Assembly (NCBI GenBank): GCA_034439915.1
Contig: JAWXBI010000202.1
Location: 1-12,767, forward strand
Length of the DNA: 12,767 bases
From: JADJLQ01 sp034439915
GTDB taxonomy: Bacteria; Bacteroidota; Bacteroidia; Chitinophagales; Saprospiraceae
Direction: 5' to 3'
The notes below the pieces were generated by a model. It did not search any database. It was not told where the DNA came from and was given only the letters and a program-made list of their open reading frames with translations. Position 1 is the stretch's first letter. Each line of letters opens with the position of its first letter. A program made the position numbers and the translations under genes. Below are positions 6,094-12,767 of this stretch, in pieces.

Positions 6094-7349
6094 AATTTAG
6101 CCTGATCGGAAGCATTTCGTTGTCTTTGCTGATGGCCCGGTGGAAACAAACTCTGGTAGCTGCTATTGGGGTCACTTTCAGCATTACGATGTTTATTGCC
6201 TTACTCAGTTTTATGTCGGGGTTAAATGACTTGCTCGATGGGCTGATCCTCAATCGCACGGCGCATATCCGCTTGTATAATGAGATTCAACCCTCCGCTG
6301 TACAACCCATTGATCGATCTGGCCGATTTAAAGAGTATTATAATTTTATCCGTTCGGTCAAACCCAAAAACGAACGCGTTCAAATTTACAACAGCGGAGC
6401 GATTTTGAAATCCCTGAAAAATGACCCTCGTGTACTGGGCATCGCTCCAAAAATAACTGCCCAGGTATTTTATACTGTTGGCTCTATTGAGATGACCGGT
6501 ATCATCAATGGAATTGAAGTGGAAGAGGAAGACCGGTTGTTTTTATTCAAGGATTACGTTACAGAAGGCAATTATATCAATTTAAAAAACATTCCCAACA
6601 GCATCATCCTGGGCAAAGGCGCAGCTGAAAAAATGTTGACCACCCTGGGTGACCTTATTCAAGTGACCACCTCAAAAGGAGAGCGAATTCAATTGAAAGT
6701 GGTCGGATATTTTCAATCGGGAATACAGGAAATAGATAACGTGCAGAGTTATGCCTCCATAACCACTACCCAAAAGCTTCTTGGAGAATCCAATAATTAT
6801 ATAACGGATATTCAGGTAAAATTAAAAGACCTCAATATAGCGCCGGTGGTTGCAAAAGAATACGGGCAATTATTTGATGTAGAAGCGGTTGATATACAAA
6901 CTGCCAACGCCCAGTTTGAAACGGGCAGTTCGGTTCGCAATATTATATCGTATGCAGTAGGTATCACTTTGTTGATTGTAGCGGGTTTCGGTATTTACAA
7001 TATCTTAAACATGATGATCTATGAGAAAATGGACTCCATCGCAATTTTAAAAGCTACTGGGTTTTCAGGAAAAGATGTAAACCATATATTCATTAGCATT
7101 GCTTTAAGTATTGGTATTTTCGGCGGTTTACTGGGTTTGTTGTTTGGTTATGGATTGGCCTACCTTATTGATCAGGTGCCGTTTGATACGGCTGCTTTGC
7201 CAACCATTAAAACCTACCCGGTCAATTACAATCCCCGAATTTATTTAATTGGCGGGGCTTTTTCCCTGGTAACGACCTATTTGGCAGGCTTTCTTCCTTC
7301 CCGTAAAGCCAGTAAAATTGATCCAGTAATTATCATCAGGGGAAAATAA
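6090..7349 (+). CDS. ABC exporter permease, FtsX-like/MacB_PCD family (DevC/LolC-E-like)
   Basis: This 419-residue inner-membrane permease has the four-helix FtsX/MacB topology. One N-terminal membrane segment lies at about residues 20-45 (TLVAAIGVTFSITMFIALLSF). A large periplasmic domain spans about 46-280, with family-typical pieces LGKGAAEKM, GDLIQVTTSKGE, VVGYFQSGIQEIDNVQSYASI. Three C-terminal membrane segments follow near 285-309 (IISYAVGITLLIVAGFGIYNI), 333-355 (FISIALSIGIFGGLLGLLFGY) and 387-405. The cytoplasmic motif MMIYEKMDSIAILKATGFSGKDV is the coupling region that contacts the ATPase, and the end LPSRKASKIDPVIIIRG is the usual FtsX tail. It is encoded between adaptor and ATPase, as in DevB-DevC-DevA systems. 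Such exporters move lipids, lipoproteins, peptides or macrolides; nothing here indicates which. Confidence 0.9.
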   Translation: MKFSLIGSISLSLLMARWKQTLVAAIGVTFSITMFIALLSFMSGLNDLLDGLILNRTAHIRLYNEIQPSAVQPIDRSGRFKEYYNFIRSVKPKNERVQIYNSGAILKSLKNDPRVLGIAPKITAQVFYTVGSIEMTGIINGIEVEEEDRLFLFKDYVTEGNYINLKNIPNSIILGKGAAEKMLTTLGDLIQVTTSKGERIQLKVVGYFQSGIQEIDNVQSYASITTTQKLLGESNNYITDIQVKLKDLNIAPVVAKEYGQLFDVEAVDIQTANAQFETGSSVRNIISYAVGITLLIVAGFGIYNILNMMIYEKMDSIAILKATGFSGKDVNHIFISIALSIGIFGGLLGLLFGYGLAYLIDQVPFDTAALPTIKTYPVNYNPRIYLIGGAFSLVTTYLAGFLPSRKASKIDPVIIIRGK

Positions 7350-7350
7350 G

Positions 7351-8031
7351 ATGAGCAAAAAAATACTGGAAGCCATAAACATTTCGAAATATTTTTTAGA
7401 CCCTGTTCATATACAGGTTTTAAAAAAAATAAATTTTTCCATTGGTGAAGGGGAGTTTGTTTCCATTATGGGCAAATCCGGTTGCGGCAAGTCCACCCTT
7501 CTTTATATCCTGTCGACCATGGACACCGATTATGAAGGTGACCTTTTTATTGACGGGACGAGTATGAAGAATAAAAAAGAAGCGGAATTGGCTAAGGTCA
7601 GAAATGAAAAAATCGGTTTTGTATTTCAGTTTCATTATTTGCTCAATGAATTCTCCGTATTAAGAAACGTCATGCTACCCGGCTTAAAGTTGGGAAGATA
7701 TTCGGAAAAGGAACTGGAATCCCGCGCTTATGACAAACTACGCATTCTGGGTATTGAAAACGAAGCGGTAAAAAAGCCCAATCAGCTGTCCGGTGGAGAA
7801 AAACAACGGGTAGCCATTGCCCGCGCAATGATCAATAATCCGATCATTATCATGGGAGATGAACCCACCGGTAATCTTGATAAAAAGAACAGTGAAATCG
7901 TATATTCTATTTTTAAGGAATTGGCCGAAGTCTACCATCAATCCCTCCTGATCGTAACCCACGACAATGAATTTGCTTCGAAGACCAATAGAATCATCGA
8001 AATGGAAGATGGTCAAATCATTAAGTCATAA
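7351..8031 (+). CDS. ABC exporter ATP-binding protein (LolD/MacB/DevA-type)
   Basis: This 226-residue nucleotide-binding subunit is the usual length for LolD/DevA proteins. All motifs are intact: Walker A GKSGCGKST at 41-49, Q-loop Gln93 in FVFQFHYLL, signature LSGGEKQRVAIARA from 146, Walker B IIIMGDEP with catalytic Glu171, D-loop GNLD, and H-loop His204 in VTHD. The segment FQFHYLLNEFSVLRNVMLP is the signature of the MacB/LolD/FtsE branch that pairs with FtsX-fold permeases. The ATG lies one base after the permease stop codon, with an AGGGGA Shine-Dalgarno-like element 7 nt upstream, so it is the third gene of the operon. No outer-membrane channel gene follows, so the exporter must use one encoded elsewhere or act only to the periplasm. 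Confidence 0.95.
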   Translation: MSKKILEAINISKYFLDPVHIQVLKKINFSIGEGEFVSIMGKSGCGKSTLLYILSTMDTDYEGDLFIDGTSMKNKKEAELAKVRNEKIGFVFQFHYLLNEFSVLRNVMLPGLKLGRYSEKELESRAYDKLRILGIENEAVKKPNQLSGGEKQRVAIARAMINNPIIIMGDEPTGNLDKKNSEIVYSIFKELAEVYHQSLLIVTHDNEFASKTNRIIEMEDGQIIKS

Positions 8032-8294
8032 ATTATTCAGCAGCCAAACCCTGCAGCCAAATCTGACGTCCACCCTGAACAATCAAATAATACCTATTGT
8101 ATTCAATTTTTGGAAGTCCCCTGACCGGATGGACTGGTAAATCAGCTTAACCTTGAGGGTCCCACAGCTTAAGCCGGGTTTCGGTAAATAAAAATTTATC
8201 GTTGGGAGAATATTCAATATTACTGCCTATTCTGAGCGTTAGCCTAACCTTAACCTCTTGGTTTAGAATTAACTTTGCACGCAGATATCAAAAT
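8032..8294. other. Intergenic region upstream of the STAND gene
   Basis: About 260 nt with no convincing gene. It has no clear hairpin terminator for the exporter operon. It contains a 9-bp direct repeat GCAGCCAAA just after the ATPase gene and, near the 3' end, three TAAC units (8245, 8251 and 8270), the last of which forms part of the -7 box of the next gene. Confidence 0.5.
8270..8277 (+). promoter_or_regulatory. -7 promoter box of the STAND gene
   Basis: TAACTTTG is an exact TAnnTTTG match and identical to the box of the exporter operon. It ends 17 nt before the ATG at 8295, predicting a leader of about 8-12 nt. No TTG sits at the expected -33 spacing, so the promoter may be weak or need an activator. 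Confidence 0.52.
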
Positions 8295-11003
8295 ATGATC
8301 AGGACCCCGGATCAACGCGTGCGTGTAGTTGTCAGTTCAACCCTGGAAGAATTGAGCGAAGAACGTGCTGTGGTGAAACAAGCTATTGAAGAGATGCGAC
8401 TGACGCCGGTCATGTTTGAGTTGGGGGCCCGCGCCCACCCTCCCCGACAATTGTACCAATCCTATCTCGAACAAAGTGACGTCTTCATAGGGATCTATTG
8501 GAACCAGTATGGCTGGATAGCAAGTGATATGGAAATTTCAGGACTGGAAGACGAATACCGTTTATCAGGTACCAAACCCAAATTGATTTATGTCAAATCC
8601 TCCAATGAAAGACAAGCCCGGCTCCATGGGCTCATCAGTGAAATCGAAAAACAGGGATCCCTGGCCTATAAACGGTTTAACAATGCATGGGAGTTGCAGG
8701 AATTGATAGAAAATGATCTGGCCGCTTTATTGTCTGAACGTTTTTTGAGCAAGCCCATTGAAGGATTGCTGGAACAAAAAATATACTTCAATTCCATACC
8801 CACCCCGTTTCACGATTTAATTGACCGGGTCGCAGAAAAAGAAATCATCCTGGACCTGATGTTTACTAAACAAAAAAGGTTGATCAGTCTGATTGGTATG
8901 GGTGGTACCGGAAAATCCAGGTTGGCTATAGAGATAGCCAGGCACGCATTGCCCCGGTTTAAACATGGTGCTTGTTTTATCGGGTTGGCTTCTATCAAGG
9001 AACATATTCATCTGGAGTCAGGCATTGCTATGGCTTTGGGATTATCGGATGCTTCCAAACAATCGCTCCGTGAAACACTGTTGTCCTATCTGTCAGATAA
9101 AAACCTGTTGTTGGTCCTGGACAATTTCGAACATGTATTGCCTGGAGCCGAATTGATTTCTGAACTGTTGTCCCGCACCCACGACCTATCTATCCTGGTT
9201 ACCAGTCGCACCGCATTAAACTTAAGGGCTGAACACCTTGTTCCGCTTTCTCCCTTGTCCGTGGCTCAAATCAAACCCTTACAGTTGGAAGAGGCACTCC
9301 GGATACCTGCACTCCGGTTGTTTATTGAACGCGCCAATAGTGTAAACCCGCGTATCGAATGGAATCCGGACAACCTCGATGCGATCAGCCGGATATGCGA
9401 TTGTCTCGGTGGCCTGCCATTGGCGATTGAACTGGCAGCACAAAGGGTCAGGTACAACACTCCGGTGTTATTATTAAAGGGAATGGAAAAGACACTGGAT
9501 GTGCTGAGTGGAGGAGCGCGTGATTTACCAGGAAGGCAACAATCCTTCCGGGCGACCCTCGATTGGAGTTATAATTTATTGAATGAAGAAGACCAAAAAC
9601 TATTCCGGATACTTTCGATATTTCAGAACGGTTGGTATTTAGATGCCGTCATACCGATAAGCGGTTTGAATCCGGATGAGTGCAGGTCCGGTATAGAGCG
9701 GTTGATCGATGCCGGATTGATACGTATAAAATCCATCGAAGGAAATGATATGCGTTTCGATATGTTGCAGCCTATCGATGAATATTCAGAAGAATTATTT
9801 GAAAAGGATCCACAAAATGGGATGATACAGATGACTTTTTTCAGGTACCATATCGACTTGGCCTTGAACATCAGTCCGTCCCTCTTGTCTTTAAAATACA
9901 CCAGGGATTGGTTGCCCCGCATTCTCGCAGACTATGAAAACTTCAGGATGGCGTTTCATCTGGCCATTAAATACAATGACAAAAAAAGTAGCAGTATTAT
10001 TATCAATACCATGGCCAATTACTGGATACATGTGGGTTTGCAAAATGAAGGCCTTCGGTGGATAAAAGAGGCGGGACTTGACCATTTAATCGATTGGAAA
10101 TCCTTTAACGCTGAAGAGATCAATATATACGCCAACACCATGTTGTGTTCCGGGATATTCCGGTTTTTCCCTGCTGAGTTTATTGCAGCCAATCAGAAAT
10201 TATTGATAGCCAAGGAAATGTTTGAATTTATCGGGGAAAATAAAGGGATAGCGCGGTGCCTTACCTATTTGGGCCTCAATGGTCTTTCCATGGGTGACTT
10301 AAACAGTGCAGATTATTTTACTGAAGCCATCCGGATAGGCAAACAGGCTTCGGATTATTATTCGGTATTTCTCGCCATGACCTTCCAGGCCGAATATTAT
10401 GCATTGTCGGGGAACATCGACGAAGCAAAAAAACAACTGGAACAAGTAGAAGCATTATTAAAAGATAAAGAGACCGGAGCGAAACTGGAGGGGTTTGATG
10501 ACCTGCAGCCTATATTTTTTCTTGAAAAAGGAAATGTATTTATAGCCGGAGGCGATCTCGAAACGGCCTATGACGCATTTGTACACAGTATAAAATTGTT
10601 TGAAGGAAAAAAATTAAGAACCAGTTTGGGATATGCTGTGGGGGGCCTGGGTATCATACTTGTCCTTCGAAAAGAAACGGCTAAAGCAAAACCGGTACTA
10701 TTGAATGGATTGAATATAGGAAGAGAGCAAGGGGATGTGATCATAGCCCTGATCCAACTTAAATTACTGGTGTGCTGTTTGATAGAAGAAAAGGTATTGA
10801 CCGACATCATTGAGTTGCTGGATGAGATTTATGCTCATTTTCATTATTATAGTTATTCGCCCTGGTCGGTGGATATTATTGCAGCGAAATGGATTGAAAA
10901 ACGGTTGCTTGAAAACAATATGGATTATACTTTTAAGCCCAGACCCAGGTCCCAGGGCTTTGATCAATTGATTCAAAGCGTGTTGTTCCATTTTAATGAT
11001 TGA
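8295..11003 (+). CDS. STAND NTPase: DUF4062 domain, NB-ARC/COG3903-like ATPase core, TPR-like C-terminus
   Basis: A 902-residue multidomain protein; an in-frame TTG at 8202 would place 31 unrelated residues upstream, so the ATG at 8295 is used. Residues 8-150 form a DUF4062 domain, with VRVVVSSTLEELSEER at 9-24, DVFIGIYWNQYGW at 62-74 and the Glu-rich EDEYRLSG at 85-92. The STAND NTPase core follows: Walker A GMGGTGKS at 201-208, Walker B LLLVLDNFEH with Asp276, the sensor strand ILVTSRT, and the GLPLAIELAA motif from 373. A winged-helix region (GGARDLPGRQQSFRATLDWSY near 405-425, then LFRILSIF) precedes helical repeats of TPR type from about 510 to 880. STAND proteins are ATP-switched oligomerising sensors. 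The core resembles COG3903/AfsR-like regulators, but DUF4062 replaces the DNA-binding domain. No transmembrane segment is seen. A role in signalling or antiviral sensing is inference. Confidence 0.88.
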   Translation: MIRTPDQRVRVVVSSTLEELSEERAVVKQAIEEMRLTPVMFELGARAHPPRQLYQSYLEQSDVFIGIYWNQYGWIASDMEISGLEDEYRLSGTKPKLIYVKSSNERQARLHGLISEIEKQGSLAYKRFNNAWELQELIENDLAALLSERFLSKPIEGLLEQKIYFNSIPTPFHDLIDRVAEKEIILDLMFTKQKRLISLIGMGGTGKSRLAIEIARHALPRFKHGACFIGLASIKEHIHLESGIAMALGLSDASKQSLRETLLSYLSDKNLLLVLDNFEHVLPGAELISELLSRTHDLSILVTSRTALNLRAEHLVPLSPLSVAQIKPLQLEEALRIPALRLFIERANSVNPRIEWNPDNLDAISRICDCLGGLPLAIELAAQRVRYNTPVLLLKGMEKTLDVLSGGARDLPGRQQSFRATLDWSYNLLNEEDQKLFRILSIFQNGWYLDAVIPISGLNPDECRSGIERLIDAGLIRIKSIEGNDMRFDMLQPIDEYSEELFEKDPQNGMIQMTFFRYHIDLALNISPSLLSLKYTRDWLPRILADYENFRMAFHLAIKYNDKKSSSIIINTMANYWIHVGLQNEGLRWIKEAGLDHLIDWKSFNAEEINIYANTMLCSGIFRFFPAEFIAANQKLLIAKEMFEFIGENKGIARCLTYLGLNGLSMGDLNSADYFTEAIRIGKQASDYYSVFLAMTFQAEYYALSGNIDEAKKQLEQVEALLKDKETGAKLEGFDDLQPIFFLEKGNVFIAGGDLETAYDAFVHSIKLFEGKKLRTSLGYAVGGLGIILVLRKETAKAKPVLLNGLNIGREQGDVIIALIQLKLLVCCLIEEKVLTDIIELLDEIYAHFHYYSYSPWSVDIIAAKWIEKRLLENNMDYTFKPRPRSQGFDQLIQSVLFHFND

Positions 11004-11011
11004 ACCTAACC

Positions 11012-11045
11012 GGCCTTTGGGGCAAACGGCTATCGTTCTTTTTTT
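11012..11045 (+). terminator. Probable intrinsic terminator after the STAND gene
   Basis: GGCCTTTG (11012-11019) pairs with CAAACGGCT (11023-11031) across a GGG loop, with one bulged C and one G-T pair, and is followed by a T-rich run (11036-11045). It starts 9 nt after the stop codon. The stem is imperfect but placement and T-tract fit. Confidence 0.5.
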
Positions 11046-11080
11046 ATAGACGGATAGTAGCTTTCACTGCTTAATTTATG

Positions 11081-11088
11081 TAGTTTTA
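11081..11088 (+). promoter_or_regulatory. Possible -7 box of the DoxX-like gene
   Basis: TAGTTTTA matches TAnnTTTG at seven of eight positions and lies 18 nt before the ATG at 11107. No clear -33 TTG is present. The terminator-like hairpin upstream supports separate transcription of this gene. Confidence 0.3.
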
Positions 11089-11106
11089 GAAGAGAAAACT
11101 AACTGA

Positions 11107-12366
11107 ATGAAACCCGTCTGGTCAACCCTGCACTTAATTTTTTTTCGGTTTGTTTTTTTGTTTTTTATCCTTTGGGCTTCACCGTGGAACTGGCTTCCTT
11201 ATCTGGATAATTGGATTAGTAAGTACACCTATTATCCCGCTTTTTGGGTACGCAACTATCTTCTTCATCCTCAGGACACCCCTGTATGGACCCATGCGCC
11301 CACCGGCAGTGGAGATACTTATGACGATTGGTTATTAACCTGGGTATTTCTGATGCTGTCTGTATTTGGCACCGTGATCTGGAGCCTGGCCGACCGATTA
11401 AGAAAAGAATACACTACACTGGATTATTGTTTCCGGGTTTTCCTGCGATATTATCTCGCGGTGGTTTTATTTTCATACGGGTTCCATAAAATATTTCCCC
11501 ATCAAATGCCCTTTCCCAACCTGGCTCATTTGCACACTCCGGTGGGGGACCTCAGCCCGATGCGGCTAGCCTGGTTGTTCATTGGTTATTCCACTCCTTA
11601 CGAATTTTTCAGCGGGCTGATGGAATCTCTGGCTGCTTTATTATTAATCATTCGGAGGACACAATTGTTGGGAGCACTGCTGGCGGCCATTACCTTGTTT
11701 AATGTCATGATGTTCAATTATTGTTATGACATACCGGTCAAATTGTTTTCAACCCAGTTGTTTTTATTTTCCAGTTATTTAATCTCGCACGATTGGCGGA
11801 GGCTCTATTCTTTTTTCTTTCAGTCTGCACCAGCCCCACCACCGGATTATGGACTATCCTTTCAGTCTTTTCCTTCGAAAATCCTGCGGTACGGTTTGTT
11901 TTTGTTATTTGCAGGCTATTACCTGGTGTATGGTTTTTACAAAGAATTTAAATTTAACCGCGAGCTTAAAGTCCGCCCGGTATTTGAATTGTACGGAGCT
12001 TATGAAGTAAAACGACTTTTAATCAACCGCTCTGAAATCAACGGTCCTACCGATACTCTTCGTTGGAACCAACTTATTATGGGCAATGGATTTACTCCCC
12101 AACAAAGTTATGGTATGGTCAAGCGGGGGACTTATCTGGTAGACCGCACTATCCAAACGATAGACAGCACAAGGGCTTTTTATATAACTTTCCGGGATGA
12201 CACCCTCCTTAATTTCAGGGGACGGTACAGCAGAATAAGTGAAAATGATATTCAACTTAATGGTATTTCCAGGGGAGATACCCTGCAACTTGATCTCAGC
12301 CGGATAAACAAACCCTTTAGACTGGAGAGCCGACCATTTCATTGGGTTTCCGCCACTCCGTATTGA
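11107..12366 (+). CDS. DoxX-like multi-pass membrane protein with C-terminal beta-rich domain
   Basis: This 419-residue protein has about six or seven hydrophobic segments: near 8-26 (IFFRFVFLFFILWAS), 77-95, 110-127, 180-200 (SLAALLLIIRR...), 203-225 and 263-283. The region 110-230 carries conserved features I associate with DoxX-like proteins of Bacteroidota: YGFHKIFPHQMPFP, a GDLSPMRLAWLFIGYS stretch, and NVMMFNYCYDIPVKLFS. Residues 290-412 form a soluble beta-rich domain (FELYGAYEVKRLLIN..., TDTLRWNQLIMG, RGDTLQLDLSR) ending in PFHWVSATPY, matching a recurrent C-terminal pattern of this group (usually a HW near the end). The biochemical role is unknown; DoxX relatives include a thiosulfate:quinone oxidoreductase subunit, but that activity should not be assumed. 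It is monocistronic and followed by a terminator. Confidence 0.72.
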   Translation: MKPVWSTLHLIFFRFVFLFFILWASPWNWLPYLDNWISKYTYYPAFWVRNYLLHPQDTPVWTHAPTGSGDTYDDWLLTWVFLMLSVFGTVIWSLADRLRKEYTTLDYCFRVFLRYYLAVVLFSYGFHKIFPHQMPFPNLAHLHTPVGDLSPMRLAWLFIGYSTPYEFFSGLMESLAALLLIIRRTQLLGALLAAITLFNVMMFNYCYDIPVKLFSTQLFLFSSYLISHDWRRLYSFFFQSAPAPPPDYGLSFQSFPSKILRYGLFLLFAGYYLVYGFYKEFKFNRELKVRPVFELYGAYEVKRLLINRSEINGPTDTLRWNQLIMGNGFTPQQSYGMVKRGTYLVDRTIQTIDSTRAFYITFRDDTLLNFRGRYSRISENDIQLNGISRGDTLQLDLSRINKPFRLESRPFHWVSATPY

Positions 12367-12368
12367 TA

Positions 12369-12405
12369 ATGGACTAGCTTAAGGTCCATATTTAATTATT
12401 TTTTT
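12369..12405 (+). terminator. Intrinsic terminator after the DoxX-like gene
   Basis: ATGGAC (12369-12374) and GTCCAT (12384-12389) form a perfect 6-bp stem with a 9-nt loop, followed by a T-rich stretch ending in seven T (12399-12405). It lies 3 nt after the stop codon. Confidence 0.6.
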
Positions 12406-12430
12406 GAATAAACCAGGCTCTGATTTGTTT

Positions 12431-12450
12431 GGAATATTTTAAAATTTTCC
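12431..12450. repeat. Near-perfect 20-bp AT-rich palindrome
   Basis: The 20 bases from GGAA to TTCC read almost the same on both strands, with one mismatched pair (positions 5 and 16 of the repeat). It lies 26 nt past the terminator and about 140 nt upstream of the next gene. It could be a regulator site or a weak second hairpin; the sequence does not decide. Confidence 0.45.
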
Positions 12451-12591
12451 TCAGGTTTGCAGACCCATAAGGAAGAAACTTACTCCCCGATCATTTCCCT
12501 TTAAGACGGATTTAAACGTATCTAACATATCTAAGGTTATTAAACTTTTATCAAATCGGAAATTTATATCACTCCATAAAATAAAATTCAT

Positions 12592-12767
12592 ATGGCAACA
12601 GAAGGTACCAAAAATCATCCCTGGAAACTAAAAACACCACCCCTTTCTTCGGATTACGAAATGTATAAGGATGTAAAAGATGGCAAAGAGGTAATTGTAT
12701 GCGTAGTTGGTAAAACGACCTTGTTATACGAATACCGCTGTTTGACTGATCTTCACGCAATGTTAAA
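12592..12767 (+). CDS. Conserved small protein of unknown function (3' end outside the window)
   Basis: The first 58 codons of a gene are visible: it starts MATEGTKNHPWKLKTPPLSS, continues YEMYKDVKDGKEVIVCVVGKTTLLYEYRCL and ends at the edge in TDLHAMLK. I recall a widespread family of roughly 130-residue proteins with this beginning (WKLKTPPxSSxYxM, KDGKExLVCxVGKTxLxYxxRCxxDLHxML), probably one carrying a DUF number, with no known function. The visible part has no signal peptide or membrane segment, so it is probably cytosolic. The gene has a long AT-rich upstream region but no clear -7 box. Confidence 0.75.
   Translation, partial: MATEGTKNHPWKLKTPPLSSDYEMYKDVKDGKEVIVCVVGKTTLLYEYRCLTDLHAML

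Noticed and set aside
8039..8062. GCAGCCAAA 9-bp direct repeat after the ATPase gene
   Set aside because: Two copies only, short, no flanking structure; not distinguishable from chance.
8033..8146. Short minus-strand open frame of 37 codons ending in a plausible-looking protein tail
   Set aside because: It has no good start codon, is closed by a stop just upstream, and matches no family I recognise; it is more likely chance than a gene remnant.
8202..8294. TTG-initiated N-terminal extension of the STAND protein (31 residues)
   Set aside because: The extension spans the exact -7 box at 8270-8277, is not part of the DUF4062 domain, and the ATG at 8295 fits the domain start.

Overview
The window looks like chromosomal DNA of a Bacteroidota bacterium, most likely Chitinophagaceae or a close relative. 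The evidence is moderate GC, several exact or near-exact copies of the Bacteroidota -7 promoter box (TAnnTTTG) just upstream of start codons, weak or absent Shine-Dalgarno sequences, a BlaI/M56 regulator pair in the order typical of this phylum, and a DoxX-like membrane protein of a type I recall mainly from Bacteroidota. There are thirteen protein-coding genes, two cut by the window edges. I see no rRNA, tRNA, CRISPR array, transposase or phage gene.

Layout. Positions 1-1372 (minus strand) hold a BlaI-type repressor followed, with an ATGA overlap, by a BlaR1-like M56 metallopeptidase that runs off the left edge. Their promoter has a 5-5-5 inverted repeat between its -33 and -7 elements, a likely autoregulatory operator. 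Positions 1648-2168 hold a type II toxin-antitoxin pair with a RelE/ParE-fold toxin, also joined by an ATGA overlap. At 2278-2814 (minus) is a RibD-C/DHFR-fold reductase-like protein. Divergent from it, at 2874-4813, is a two-gene operon: a methionine/glutamine-type aminotransferase and an omega-amidase (YbdL/YafV-like) overlapping by 13 nt. The two probably act in sequence in methionine salvage or 2-oxo acid repair.

Positions 5017-8031 hold a tightly packed operon for an ABC exporter of the MacAB/DevBCA/Lol type: a lipoprotein membrane-fusion adaptor, an FtsX-fold permease and an ATPase. It carries no outer-membrane channel gene. Its -7 box sits so close to the adaptor start that the mRNA is probably leaderless or nearly so.

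Positions 8295-11003 encode the most unusual gene: a 902-residue STAND NTPase with an N-terminal DUF4062 domain, a COG3903-like NB-ARC core and a helical TPR-like C-terminus. The architecture suggests a ligand-triggered signalling switch and possibly a bacterial NLR-like immune sensor, but nothing around it proves that. It has its own promoter and a terminator-like hairpin. At 11107-12366 is a DoxX-like multi-pass membrane protein with a C-terminal beta-rich domain, followed by a terminator. The window ends inside a small conserved gene (12592 onward).

Most of the window is ordinary Bacteroidota gene content. The parts most worth a second look are the DUF4062-STAND protein, the nested BlaI operator, the toxin-antitoxin pair with its very short leader, and the AT-rich palindrome near the right end.
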